62,866 bases of DNA. It comes from Candidatus Rokuibacteriota bacterium (GTDB lineage: Bacteria; Methylomirabilota; Methylomirabilia; Rokubacteriales; CSP1-6). The notes beneath the pieces were generated by a model. It was not told where the DNA came from and did no database searches. It worked only from the letters and a program-made list of their open reading frames with translations. This document shows positions 1 through 8,229 of this stretch, in pieces. The DNA lies in NCBI GenBank assembly GCA_003221615.1, contig QHSQ01000113.1:1-62866 (forward strand). Direction: 5' to 3'. The translations under genes and the position numbers were made by a program. Positions within the stretch are counted from its first letter, which is position 1; each line of letters starts with the position of its first letter.

Positions 1-766
1 TCAGCGACGGCGCGCCACTCCAGTCCGGTGGTGTCTCCATGATTGACTCCAATCGGGTTAACACCCAGACCAGGAGGTGGCGCCGATCCTCCCGTCGAGC
101 CCAGTCAACCGCCGTCTGCGTGGTCTGTCAACGAGTCCGAGGGGCGGCCTGGGAGGCGTTGAGACGCGCGGACTTTAGCTCTGGGTCCTGCTCGGTAAGG
201 TCCTTCCGACGAGAAGGGTTGGCGCGCGACTTCTACACGACGGGCATGGAGCACTCGCCGACGAGCGCGACGGGCACCGGGTGGGAGCGATCGGCTTGGC
301 ATGCGACGCAGCGGGCCGCGTGGGAGGCGCTGAAGAAGGCGAGCGGGTGATAAACTCTCGCCTGGTCCGTGAACGAGAACGCGGTCCTGTACGCTCTCAC
401 GTCAGCGGGAAGTGCACCGCCTACGTCCACGTAGACATTCGGTCGGTCGAAGTGATCGACTGCACGTTTGTCGCCCGATGACCAGTGCAGCCGCGGTCGC
501 CCTCGTCGTCCTGTGACCGAAAGCTGGCGACGCGTAGACTGAAACGCCGGCCCGATGAACTGGGCCGGCGCCGATGTTACTCTTACCGCGACAGCAGGGC
601 GACCACGACCATCGCGGGCGCAGTCCCGACTAGTAGATCCAGAAGGCCGGACTGCTCATTGGCGCGCCCGGCGGGTGATGGTGCCCTCGAACGTGGCCTG
701 CATCAGGGGTGTGCGCCGGGGTTGTGTCCTCTCGGGGCCCCCCCACCTCACTGCCCCCCACCTTAC
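1..766. other. No supportable gene; unexplained region
   Basis: No open frame here resembles a protein family I recognise, and the short frames present (about 60-100 codons) lack good ribosome binding sites. One plus-strand frame (39-350) contains two similar peptides, AAWEALRRA and AAWEALKKA, encoded about 170 bp apart; this may be a decayed gene or chance. A perfect hairpin at 545-570 is listed separately. The stretch just left of the first gene (about 735-766) has runs of C on the plus strand. Confidence 0.5.
545..570. terminator. GC-rich perfect hairpin, terminator-like
   Basis: A 9-bp perfect inverted repeat (CGCCGGCCC / GGGCCGGCG) encloses an 8-nt loop. It lies about 200 bp beyond the stop of the minus-strand hydratase gene ending at 767, so it could end transcription of that operon. 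No U-tract follows on either strand, so this is a structural call only. Confidence 0.35.
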
Positions 767-1522
767 TCACTCATAGTTCGGCCGGCGTTTCTCGCGAAAG
801 GCGGCGACGCCCTCCTGGAAGTACGCGCTCGCCCGCACGCGGTCACCGAGCTCCTGCTCGAGCGCCTCGCGCGAGAGCGCGTGCTCGGCGATCGTCGAGC
901 TGATCTGGCGCTTCACCGCCTGCACGGCCGCGGGGCTGTTCGCGGCGATCATCTCGGCGGTCTCGAGCGCCCAGGCCATGAGTCCTTCCGCTGGAACGAC
1001 GCGGTTCACGAGCCCCAGGCGCGCGGCCTCGGCCGCGTCGACGAGCTTGCCGGTCAGCAGGAGATCCATGGCGTGGACGTAGCCGATCTGCTGGACGAGC
1101 TTCACCGTCGCGCCGCCGAACGGATAGATCGACCACCGCACTTCCGGCAGACCGAAGCGTGCGTGAGGCGCCGCGGCACGCACGTCGGTGGAGAGCAAGA
1201 GCTCGACGCCGCCCCCGACGCAGTCGCCGTTGACGGCCGCGACGATCGGCTTCGAGAACACGTGATGCTTGAGCAGCGAGTGGCTGACGACCTTGGCCGT
1301 CTCGGGCGCCGCGGAGAGATCGCCACTCATGTCAGCGCCGGCGCAGAACGCGCGCGTCCCGGCGCCGGTGAGGACCACGCAGCGGCAGCTCCCGCGGTCG
1401 AGCTCGTCCCACAGTCGCGCGAGGTCCGCCATCATCTGGCGCGACATCGCGTTGAGCCGCGGCTGGTTGTCGAGGGTGAGGACCACGACGTGCCGGCCGT
1501 GCTCGCGAGCCTGGATCTCCAT
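767..1522 (-). CDS. Enoyl-CoA hydratase/isomerase family (crotonase)
   Basis: A 251-residue crotonase-fold protein, the usual length for a monofunctional family member. It should act on acyl-CoA thioesters in the cytoplasm, most likely hydrating an enoyl-CoA. The oxyanion-hole region (FCAGADMSG) is visible. Both acidic positions of hydratases are kept, in GGGVELL and FGLPEV, so activity is expected. The ATG start at 1522 lies 2 bp after the stop of the upstream quinone oxidoreductase, so the two are co-transcribed with the amidase further upstream. The exact substrate cannot be read from the sequence. Confidence 0.9.
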   Translation of the reverse strand: MEIQAREHGRHVVVLTLDNQPRLNAMSRQMMADLARLWDELDRGSCRCVVLTGAGTRAFCAGADMSGDLSAAPETAKVVSHSLLKHHVFSKPIVAAVNGDCVGGGVELLLSTDVRAAAPHARFGLPEVRWSIYPFGGATVKLVQQIGYVHAMDLLLTGKLVDAAEAARLGLVNRVVPAEGLMAWALETAEMIAANSPAAVQAVKRQISSTIAEHALSREALEQELGDRVRASAYFQEGVAAFREKRRPNYE

Positions 1523-1524
1523 CG

Positions 1525-2511
1525 TCAGTCGCCGCGCAATCCCGGGACGACCACGATCTTGCCGTAGGCGCGCCGGTCGGTCAGCAGGCGGATCGCCTCG
1601 ACGCTCTTCTCGAGCGGCAGCCGATGCGAGATGCACGGCTTCAGCTTGCCGTCCTCGTACCAGCGCAGGAGCTCGTCGACCGATCGGCGGAGCTTGTCCG
1701 GCGCGTGCCAGCGGAAGTAGCGCAGCGAGGTGCCGAGCGCGGCCCGGTTCTTGACCAGCAGGCGGTTCGCGGGGATCTGCTGGACGCCGCCCACGAAGCC
1801 CACGATCAAGATTCGGCCGCCCCAGCCGAGCGCCGACAGCGCCGCGTCGAAGAGCTCGCCGCCGACCGGGTCGAAGCAGACGTCGGCGCCCTTGCCGTCC
1901 GTCAGCGCCATGACCCGATCGGTGAGCTTCTCCGTCGAGTAGTTGACGAGCTCGTCGGCGCCGTGCTCGCGGGCCACCGCCAGCTTCTCGGCCGTGCTCG
2001 CCGCGGCGATCACGCGCGCGCCCATCGCCTTGCCGATCTCGACGGCCGTGAGACCGACGCCTCCGGCGGCGCCCAGGACCAGGAGCGTTTCGCCCGCCTC
2101 GAGGCGGCCCTGCCAGCGGATCGCGACGTGGCTCGAGATGTACGCGACGGGAAACGCACCGGCCTCCTCGAAGCTCATGGCCGCGGGAATCGGGAATGTC
2201 TCGGCCTGCGGCGCCACCGCCATCTCGGCGAGCCCGCCGTAGGCGAGGATCGCCATCACGCGATCGCCGGGCTTGAGCCGAGTGACCCGTTGTCCGCACG
2301 CGGCCACGACACCCGCGGTCTCCAGCCCGGGACTGAACGGCAGATCCGGCTTCGTCTGGTAGCGCCCGGCGGTCATCAGGGCGTCCGCATAGTTCACCGC
2401 GGTCGCCTTCACGGCGATCAGCACGTCGTCCGGCCCGGGAGTCGGGGCCGAGACCTCCTCGACCTTGAGATCGTCCACCTCGCCCCACGCTCGACAGATC
2501 ACGGCGCGCAT
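1525..2511 (-). CDS. NAD(P)H:quinone oxidoreductase (zinc-free MDR family)
   Basis: A 328-residue medium-chain dehydrogenase/reductase. The N-terminal GroES-like domain is followed by a Rossmann fold with the nucleotide-binding motif GAAGGVGLTAVEIGKA near residues 145-160. The cysteines of zinc-dependent alcohol dehydrogenases are absent, which places it with quinone oxidoreductase/enoyl reductase-type enzymes using NADPH. It is the middle gene of a three-gene minus-strand operon: 10 bp separate it from the amidase and 2 bp from the hydratase. A role in breakdown of a cyclic or unsaturated acid is possible but is inferred from neighbours only. Confidence 0.9.
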   Translation of the reverse strand: MRAVICRAWGEVDDLKVEEVSAPTPGPDDVLIAVKATAVNYADALMTAGRYQTKPDLPFSPGLETAGVVAACGQRVTRLKPGDRVMAILAYGGLAEMAVAPQAETFPIPAAMSFEEAGAFPVAYISSHVAIRWQGRLEAGETLLVLGAAGGVGLTAVEIGKAMGARVIAAASTAEKLAVAREHGADELVNYSTEKLTDRVMALTDGKGADVCFDPVGGELFDAALSALGWGGRILIVGFVGGVQQIPANRLLVKNRAALGTSLRYFRWHAPDKLRRSVDELLRWYEDGKLKPCISHRLPLEKSVEAIRLLTDRRAYGKIVVVPGLRGD

Positions 2512-2521
2512 GGCCGATCCC

Positions 2522-4159
2522 CTACGGGGTCGCGGTGTTGTACTGGGGTGGACGCCGCGCCTTCGTCGCCTGCTCGAACGCGTACGCGAGCTTGATCAAG
2601 GTCGGCTCGCTCCAGGCGCGCCCCATGAACGTGATCCCGACCGGCAGCCCCTGCGCGGTGCCGGCCGGAACGCTGACGAGCGGATAGCCGGTCAGCGCGG
2701 CGCTCTTGGCGCTGCTGCCACGGAACTGATCGCCGTTCACCAGATCGACCGGCCACGCCGGCGTCGTCGTGGGCGCGATCAGCGCGTCGAGCTGTAGCTC
2801 GTCCATGATGGCGTCCATGCCTTCCTTGCCCGCCAGCCGGCGACACTTCTCGAGCGCCTCGAGATACTCGGCGTCCGTCAGGTCGCCCTTCGCCTGGGCG
2901 CGCTCGAGCAGCTCCTGGCCGAAGTACGGCATGTTCTCCCGGGCGTTGCGCTTGTTGAACTCGATGACGTCGTCGAGGGTCCGTACCTGCGCTCCCGGCG
3001 CCACACCCGACAGGTACGCGTTCACCCCGGCCTTGAACTCGTAGAGCAGCACGATGAGCTCGGCGGAGGTGAGCGCGGCCCGGTCGAAGTTGGGGATCTT
3101 GACGGGATCGACGATCGTCGCCCCGCCGATGCGCAAGGTCTCGATCGTCTGGTTCACGACCGCGTCGGCCTTCGGGCTGTAGCCGAAGTAGCCATCACGG
3201 GGGACGCCGATGCGGACCCCGCGGAGCCCGTTGAGCTCCAGGTACCTGACGTAGTCGGTTTGCGACTTGCCCGCGCTCGCCTGCGTGGCCGGGTCGCGCG
3301 CATCGACGCCGACGAGTGCGCCGAGCACGGCCGCCGCGTCCGCGACCGTGCGCCCGAACGGGCCCACGGTGTCCTGCGTCACCGAGATCGGGATCACGCC
3401 GGCGCGGCTCGTGAGTCCTACCGTCGGCTTGATGCCCACCACGCCGTTGACCCCGGCCGGGCAGATGATCGACCCGTCGGTCTCGGTGCCGATCGACACC
3501 GTGACCAGGTTCGCCGCCACTGCGATCGCGGAGCCGGAGCTGGACCCGCACGGCGTGCGATTGAGCGCGTAGGGATTCCGCGCCTGTCCGCTGCGCGCGC
3601 TCCAGCCGCTCGAGCCCGGGGTGGATTTGAAGTAGGCCCACTCGCTCATCGACGCCTTGCCGAGGATGATCGCGCCCGCCTGCCGGAGCCTTAGCGCGAT
3701 GGTCGAGTCCTCGCGCGGCCGCGCGCCGACCAGCGCCAGGGCGCCCGCGGTCGTCTCCATCTTGTCCGCGGTGGCGATGTTGTCCTTCAACAAGACCGGA
3801 ATGCCGTGGAGCGGCCCTCGCGACCGTCCGGCCTTCCGCTCCTCGTCGAGGGCGCGCGCGATCATGAGCGCGTCGGGATTGATCTCCTGGACCGAGCGCA
3901 AGGTGGGACCGCTGCGATCGATGGCCTGGATCCGCGCGAGGTACATCTGCACCAGCGACTCGGCGTCGAGACGCCCCGCCGTCATCGCCGCCCGGATCTC
4001 CGCGATGCTGATCTCCTCGACGTTGGTGATGGGATCGGGTATTCCGACGGTGGCGCAAGCCGAGAGGAGCGGCGCGACGCTCATCCCGGCCGCGAGCCTC
4101 CCGGAGGTCCTCAAGAAGTCCCTGCGCGTCATGCCCATGCCGCCGCGAACCTCGCCCAT
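2522..4159 (-). CDS. Amidase-signature hydrolase, Tat-exported lipoprotein
   Basis: A 545-residue amidase-signature enzyme. The catalytic triad is visible: Lys125 (VLLKDN), cis-Ser206 in CGSSSGSA and nucleophile Ser230 in GTETDGS. The N-terminus has a twin-arginine motif (TRRDFL, residues 11-16), a hydrophobic stretch and a lipobox ending at Cys35 (LLSAC), so it is probably exported folded and lipid-anchored. The start at 4159 is chosen because GGGAGA lies 8-9 bp upstream; an in-frame extension upstream lacks this site. It hydrolyses an amide (substrate unknown) and heads an operon with the oxidoreductase and hydratase. Confidence 0.9.
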   Translation of the reverse strand: MGEVRGGMGMTRRDFLRTSGRLAAGMSVAPLLSACATVGIPDPITNVEEISIAEIRAAMTAGRLDAESLVQMYLARIQAIDRSGPTLRSVQEINPDALMIARALDEERKAGRSRGPLHGIPVLLKDNIATADKMETTAGALALVGARPREDSTIALRLRQAGAIILGKASMSEWAYFKSTPGSSGWSARSGQARNPYALNRTPCGSSSGSAIAVAANLVTVSIGTETDGSIICPAGVNGVVGIKPTVGLTSRAGVIPISVTQDTVGPFGRTVADAAAVLGALVGVDARDPATQASAGKSQTDYVRYLELNGLRGVRIGVPRDGYFGYSPKADAVVNQTIETLRIGGATIVDPVKIPNFDRAALTSAELIVLLYEFKAGVNAYLSGVAPGAQVRTLDDVIEFNKRNARENMPYFGQELLERAQAKGDLTDAEYLEALEKCRRLAGKEGMDAIMDELQLDALIAPTTTPAWPVDLVNGDQFRGSSAKSAALTGYPLVSVPAGTAQGLPVGITFMGRAWSEPTLIKLAYAFEQATKARRPPQYNTATP

Positions 4160-4201
4160 GCCAATCTCTCCCAGACGCGTGACGTGAGAAGCGAGGCCAC
4201 G

Positions 4202-4230
4202 ATAATATCCATTCGACGGCGCGCAGTCAC
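4202..4230 (-). promoter_or_regulatory. Candidate sigma-70 promoter for the amidase operon
   Basis: Read on the minus strand, GTGACT (4225-4230) and TATTAT (4202-4207) are separated by 17 bp, matching the -35 and -10 consensus at 4/6 and 5/6 positions. It lies about 40 bp upstream of the amidase start, inside the 107-bp divergent gap. Pattern match only. Confidence 0.4.
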
Positions 4231-4266
4231 TCAATCCCAACGGCAGCGAAAACAAAAGGACTGGGC

Positions 4267-5097
4267 ATGCTCATCGTCGACTCGCAGGTGCACATCTGGG
4301 GCGCGGACACGCCGGACCGGCCGTGGCCGCCCGGCGGGGCGCGGCGCGCGCAGAAGCCGTATCCCGTGACCAAGGACATGCTGCTGGCCGAGATGGACAC
4401 GGCCGGGGTGAGCCGGGTCGTGATCGTGCCGCCGTCGTGGGAAGGTGATCGCAACGATCTGGCGCTCCAGGCGGCGCGCCTCCATCCCAAGCGCTTCGCC
4501 GTGATGGGGCGGCTCGCGATCGAGCGTCCGGAGAGCCGCGCGCGCGTGGCGCACTGGAAAGAGCAGCCGGGCATGCTCGGCATGCGCTTCACCTTCCACA
4601 CCGATCAGCAGCGTCCGTGGCTCACCGACGGCACCGCGGACTGGCTGTGGCCGGCGGCCGAGCGCGCGGGAATTCCGCTCATGGTGCTGGTGCCGGGATC
4701 GCTCGACGCGCTCCGCGGCATCGCCGAGCGTCACCCCGGGCTCAAGCTCACGATCGACCACGTCGGGCTCAACCGCGCTGCGAAGGATCGCAATCCGTTC
4801 GACGACCTGTCGAAGGTCTGCGCGCTCGCAAAGCTTCCGAATGTCGCCGTCAAGGCGTCGGGCATGCCGTCCCTGTCGGCCGAGCACTACCCGTTCCGCG
4901 ACCTCCATCCGCACATCCGTCGGCTCGTCGACGCGTTCGGCCCTCGGCGGACGTTCTGGGGCACGGATCTCACGAGGATGCCGTGCTCGTATCGGGAGTG
5001 CGTCAACCTGTTCACGGAAGAGCTGCCCTGGCTCCAGGGCGCCGACCTCGAGTGGGTGATGGGTCGGGGGGTGAGCGAGTGGCTAGGTTGGCCGTAA
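4267..5097 (+). CDS. Amidohydrolase 2 family metal-dependent hydrolase
   Basis: A 276-residue TIM-barrel amidohydrolase, the usual length for the lactonase/decarboxylase group (LigI-like). The N-terminal metal site reads DSQVHIW, with Gln in place of the first His of the common HxH pair. Later barrel residues are present: FHT near residue 105, IDHVG near 163 and the terminal WGTDLT aspartate near 238. It probably hydrolyses a lactone-like or aromatic-derived carboxylate in the cytoplasm. It diverges from the amidase operon across 107 bp, so the two may share regulation. The substrate is not deducible. Confidence 0.85.
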   Translation: MLIVDSQVHIWGADTPDRPWPPGGARRAQKPYPVTKDMLLAEMDTAGVSRVVIVPPSWEGDRNDLALQAARLHPKRFAVMGRLAIERPESRARVAHWKEQPGMLGMRFTFHTDQQRPWLTDGTADWLWPAAERAGIPLMVLVPGSLDALRGIAERHPGLKLTIDHVGLNRAAKDRNPFDDLSKVCALAKLPNVAVKASGMPSLSAEHYPFRDLHPHIRRLVDAFGPRRTFWGTDLTRMPCSYRECVNLFTEELPWLQGADLEWVMGRGVSEWLGWP

Positions 5098-5160
5098 TTT
5101 GTCATCGGTCTGGAACTACTGCGCCAGCCTGTCCAGTCTCCGACCACCGACCGGCAACAT

Positions 5161-5190
5161 CCGATTTCCGCTAAGTCCCCGAGAAATCGG
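5161..5190. repeat. Inverted repeat CCGATTTC / GAAATCGG
   Basis: A perfect 8-bp inverted repeat with a 14-nt loop in the 185-bp gap between the amidohydrolase and the small secreted protein. It could be a weak terminator for the former or an operator for the latter. No U-tract follows. Confidence 0.35.
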
Positions 5191-5282
5191 AAAGCACTCG
5201 CTCCGAAAGCCTCTGGCATCCGCCGTGCACTCCTCGAAATCGAGAACGGGATTACGAGGTGAACAACTGGATGGAGCGTCCC

Positions 5283-5642
5283 ATGACACGATCGTTCATC
5301 ACGACTCTCGGCGCCCTGATGCTGTTCGCAGCGATGGGAACGTCGGCCGAGGCTCAGCCGAAAGCAGCGACGCAGCCCGAGGTTGCGTCGGCCCCCTCAC
5401 CGAGCGCGTTCGACTCACTCTCGCCGGGCAACAAGCGGATCGCGACGGCGCTGTTCGAGGCTCAGAACACGTCCGCCAACGCCGCCACGCCGATGACGCT
5501 CGAGCAGATCGCGCAGGAGCGTCGCAGCGGGCGGAAGTGGGGCGACGTCTTCCAGGCCATGAAGTCGCAGGGCCTGATCCAGGCCGAGACGCTCGGTCAG
5601 GTCCTCGGCCGCTACGACCGCGCCCGTCACTCGCGTAGCTGA
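5283..5642 (+). CDS. Small secreted protein of unknown function
   Basis: A 119-residue protein with a clear Sec signal peptide (MTRSFITTLGALMLFAAMG, cleavage probably after AEA near residue 24). The mature part is about 95 residues. It opens with an Ala/Pro-rich linker and continues with a short helical region (LEQIAQERRSGRKWGDVFQAM) that resembles small periplasmic proteins of unknown role. The ATG at 5283 is preferred to an in-frame start at 5259 because GGAG lies 8 bp upstream and the signal peptide begins there. The 3' end overlaps the converging O-antigen ligase gene by 16 bp. I do not recognise the family. Confidence 0.7.
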   Translation: MTRSFITTLGALMLFAAMGTSAEAQPKAATQPEVASAPSPSAFDSLSPGNKRIATALFEAQNTSANAATPMTLEQIAQERRSGRKWGDVFQAMKSQGLIQAETLGQVLGRYDRARHSRS

Positions 5643-6844
5643 CGCGAGCTCGTCGCGCCGATCGCGAGATCGCGTTCGACGACGAACGGGAGCGCCATCA
5701 CCGCCAGCGCCACCAGCAGCACCTCGGTGTCGCCGAAGTTGTACTCGAAGAGCCCGGCGACGAGGAACGCGGCGATCGCCGCCATCGAGCCGAGCACCAG
5801 CGCGCGGGCGTCTTCGTCTCCCGGTGGAATGCGCCGGAACACCCGCCACGCCGCGCCGAAGAACCCCACCCAGATGGCGAGCCACCCCGCGAGGCCGGGC
5901 AGCCCGCGCTCCACGACGATCTGGAGCGGCGTGTTGTGGAGATGACTGGTCGAGCGCCGCAGCGCCTCCGGGGACGCCACCGTGGGATAGACGTTCTTGA
6001 CCTGACCGGGCCCGATTCCGGTGAGCGGATGCGCGATCGCCAGCCCGAGCCCCGCGTCGAGCATCGCGAGGCGATCGCGCGTCGTGTCGTCGGCGAGGTC
6101 GCCGACGCTCTTCACGCGCCGGAGCAATGCCGGGTCGATGACGAGCCCGCCCACGAGGACGAGCACCAGCGGGGCCAGGACGAGCCAGCGACGGCGAAGG
6201 CCGAGCGCGCACCCCGCGACGCCCACGGCGAAGCCGAGCCACGCCCCGCGCACCGACGTGAGCCCGAGCGACAGGAGACCGACGAGCCAGGCCGGGCCCG
6301 CCCAGGCCGCCGACCGACCGCCCAGCGCGACGCGCGGGAGTGCGCTGATCAGCACGAGGGTGAGAACGCCGGCAAGCGTCATGTAGATCGAGAAGAACCC
6401 CCGAGCCCGCCCGCACTTGCGCATGAGCAGCCGGATCGCCGCGTGGCTCGACTCAAGCGTGCCACCGGTCGGACAGAAGCCCACCTGCACGATCGACAGG
6501 AGCGCCACGATCGCGATGGCGATCAGGAGCCCGCTCGCGAAACGCGCGGCCCGGCGTGCGTCCGGCAGCGTGTGGAGCACGACATAGAAGGCCAGGAGCG
6601 TGAGGAGCCCACGCGACGCCGCCAGGCTCTCGCCGGGCCGCGTGGAGGCGAGCACCGTGACGAGCGTCCAGACGGCGAACGCGATCATCGGCCCGATGAG
6701 CGGCCAGCCGACGCGCGGCGGCGCGGCCCGCGGCCCGAGGACGAGCAGGAAGGCCAGGACGACCAGCGTGGTCTCCGAGAGCGTGATGGACGCGGCCAGG
6801 CCGGCCGTGAGCGCGACCAGAAGCCAGTCCCGCACGACGCTCAA
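5627..6844 (-). CDS. O-antigen ligase/polymerase family membrane protein (Wzy_C)
   Basis: A 405-residue polytopic inner-membrane protein with about ten hydrophobic segments. The large periplasmic loop carries the family pattern GIGPGQ, then HNTPLQIVVERGLPGLAG, as in WaaL ligases, Wzy polymerases and PglL/PilO-type O-oligosaccharyltransferases. It would transfer or polymerise the lipid-linked glycan made by the genes upstream. It is the last gene of the 26-gene operon. The TTG start overlaps the previous stop (TTGA); a GTG three codons later is an alternative. Sequence alone does not separate ligase, polymerase and protein glycosyltransferase. Confidence 0.85.
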   Translation of the reverse strand: MSVVRDWLLVALTAGLAASITLSETTLVVLAFLLVLGPRAAPPRVGWPLIGPMIAFAVWTLVTVLASTRPGESLAASRGLLTLLAFYVVLHTLPDARRAARFASGLLIAIAIVALLSIVQVGFCPTGGTLESSHAAIRLLMRKCGRARGFFSIYMTLAGVLTLVLISALPRVALGGRSAAWAGPAWLVGLLSLGLTSVRGAWLGFAVGVAGCALGLRRRWLVLAPLVLVLVGGLVIDPALLRRVKSVGDLADDTTRDRLAMLDAGLGLAIAHPLTGIGPGQVKNVYPTVASPEALRRSTSHLHNTPLQIVVERGLPGLAGWLAIWVGFFGAAWRVFRRIPPGDEDARALVLGSMAAIAAFLVAGLFEYNFGDTEVLLVALAVMALPFVVERDLAIGATSSRQLRE

Positions 6845-8229
6845 TGCGCGTTGCGGTTGATGCGGAAGCCGTACCAGAGGGTCTGCAGGAGAATCTTCAG
6901 ATCGAAGCCGAGGCTCCAGCGCTCGATGTAGTAGAGGTCACACTCGATCCGCCGCTCGATCGACGTGTTGCCCCGCCATCCGTTGATCTGGGCCCAGCCC
7001 GTGATCCCCGCCTTCACCTTGTGGCGGAGCATGTAGCCCGGCACCCGGCGCCTGAACTCCTCCACGAAGCTCGGGCGCTCCGGGCGCGGCCCGACGAGGC
7101 TCATCTCGCCGCGGAGCACGTTGAAGAGCTGCGGCAGCTCGTCGAGGCTCGTGCGCCTGAGGAAGACGCCGAGCGCCGTGCGGCGTGGATCATCCGGGCG
7201 CGCCCAGACGGGCCCGGTCTCCTCCTCGGCGTTCACGCGCATCGTCCGGAACTTCAGCATCTTGAAGCGTCGGCCGTCGACGCCCATGCGCTCCTGCTGG
7301 TACAGGACGGGCCCGGGTGACGTGAGCTTGAGCGCCACGCCGATCGCCAGCATGACCGGCGCGACGATCGCCAGACCGACCGCGCCGAAGAGCAGGTCGA
7401 ATCCCCGCTTGAGGACGCGGTTCCAGCCGTAGAGCCGCGATTCCCGCAGGTGGATGAACGGGATCATCTCGAACTCTTCGACACCGCCGCGCGCCGGCAC
7501 GAGACTGAAGACGTCCGGCACCAGGTGGATCGCGATCGGATCGTCGCCGATCCCGCTCAGCACCGACGTGAGCCGCGAGGCGTCGGCGTGCGGGAGCGCG
7601 ATGAACACGATGTCGACCTGCTGGCGGTCGAGCACCGTGCGCACGTCCTCGATGCCGCCGAGCCAGCGCACGTTCTCGGGCACTTCCTTCTTGTCGCTCA
7701 AGAGACCGAGCACGAAGATGCCGACGTCGCGGCGACGATTGAGGACGCGCAGCACCTCGGCGGCCGGCTCGCCCCCGCCCACGACGATCGCGTAACGCAG
7801 GTTGTACCCGTGACGGCGCGCGAAGCGCAGCACCTCGCGCAATGCCGCGCGCGCAACGCTCACCGTGACGATCGATTCGGCCAGGAACAAGAGGATGACG
7901 AGGCGTGAGTACTCGTAGCCGCGAAACACGAAGGTCATGATCGAGACGAGGATCAGCGCACCGAGGAGCGACGCTTTCGCGACGTCGATCCACTCCGACA
8001 CGTGGGAGCCGAGGCGTTTGGGCCGGTAGAGATCGAACGTGCGAAACGCGATGCCCCACACGACCAGGATCGGGATGAGCTGCAGCGCGTAGTCGCGGAA
8101 CGGAGGCACGTCGGTCACGTGCATCAGGTGGAAGCGGATCCAGTACGCCAGGACCCAGCAGACCGCGATCAGGCAGAGGTCGCCGACCAGCGCCAGGTTC
8201 TCGACGAGCCGCGAGTGGGCCTTCAGCAC
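6841..8229 (-). CDS. Undecaprenyl-phosphate hexose-1-phosphate transferase (WcaJ-type)
   Basis: A 462-residue polyisoprenyl-phosphate sugar-1-phosphate transferase. Its layout is typical of the long family form: four N-terminal membrane helices, a central Rossmann-like domain (AIVVGGGEPAAEVLRVL near 150), then a catalytic domain starting KRGFDLLFGAVGLAI with KFRTM and the LDELPQLFNVLRGEMSLVGPRPERP signature. It starts glycan assembly by placing a hexose phosphate on the lipid carrier at the inner membrane. The GTG start overlaps the stop of the glycosyltransferase gene before it by 7 bp, and its own stop overlaps the ligase/polymerase gene. Confidence 0.93.
   Translation of the reverse strand: MLKAHSRLVENLALVGDLCLIAVCWVLAYWIRFHLMHVTDVPPFRDYALQLIPILVVWGIAFRTFDLYRPKRLGSHVSEWIDVAKASLLGALILVSIMTFVFRGYEYSRLVILLFLAESIVTVSVARAALREVLRFARRHGYNLRYAIVVGGGEPAAEVLRVLNRRRDVGIFVLGLLSDKKEVPENVRWLGGIEDVRTVLDRQQVDIVFIALPHADASRLTSVLSGIGDDPIAIHLVPDVFSLVPARGGVEEFEMIPFIHLRESRLYGWNRVLKRGFDLLFGAVGLAIVAPVMLAIGVALKLTSPGPVLYQQERMGVDGRRFKMLKFRTMRVNAEEETGPVWARPDDPRRTALGVFLRRTSLDELPQLFNVLRGEMSLVGPRPERPSFVEEFRRRVPGYMLRHKVKAGITGWAQINGWRGNTSIERRIECDLYYIERWSLGFDLKILLQTLWYGFRINRNAH

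Noticed and set aside
485..1567. Long plus-strand open frame opposite the hydratase gene
   Set aside because: It is the GC-driven antisense shadow of the crotonase, with Arg/Ala/Gly-biased composition and no family motif.
4160..4255. N-terminal extension of the amidase to 4255
   Set aside because: The Tat motif and GGGAGA ribosome site place the start at 4159; the extension would bury the signal peptide.
5936..6931. Plus-strand Arg/Glu-rich open frame opposite the O-antigen ligase gene
   Set aside because: Low-complexity antisense frame of a membrane protein gene with no start signal or homology that I recognise.
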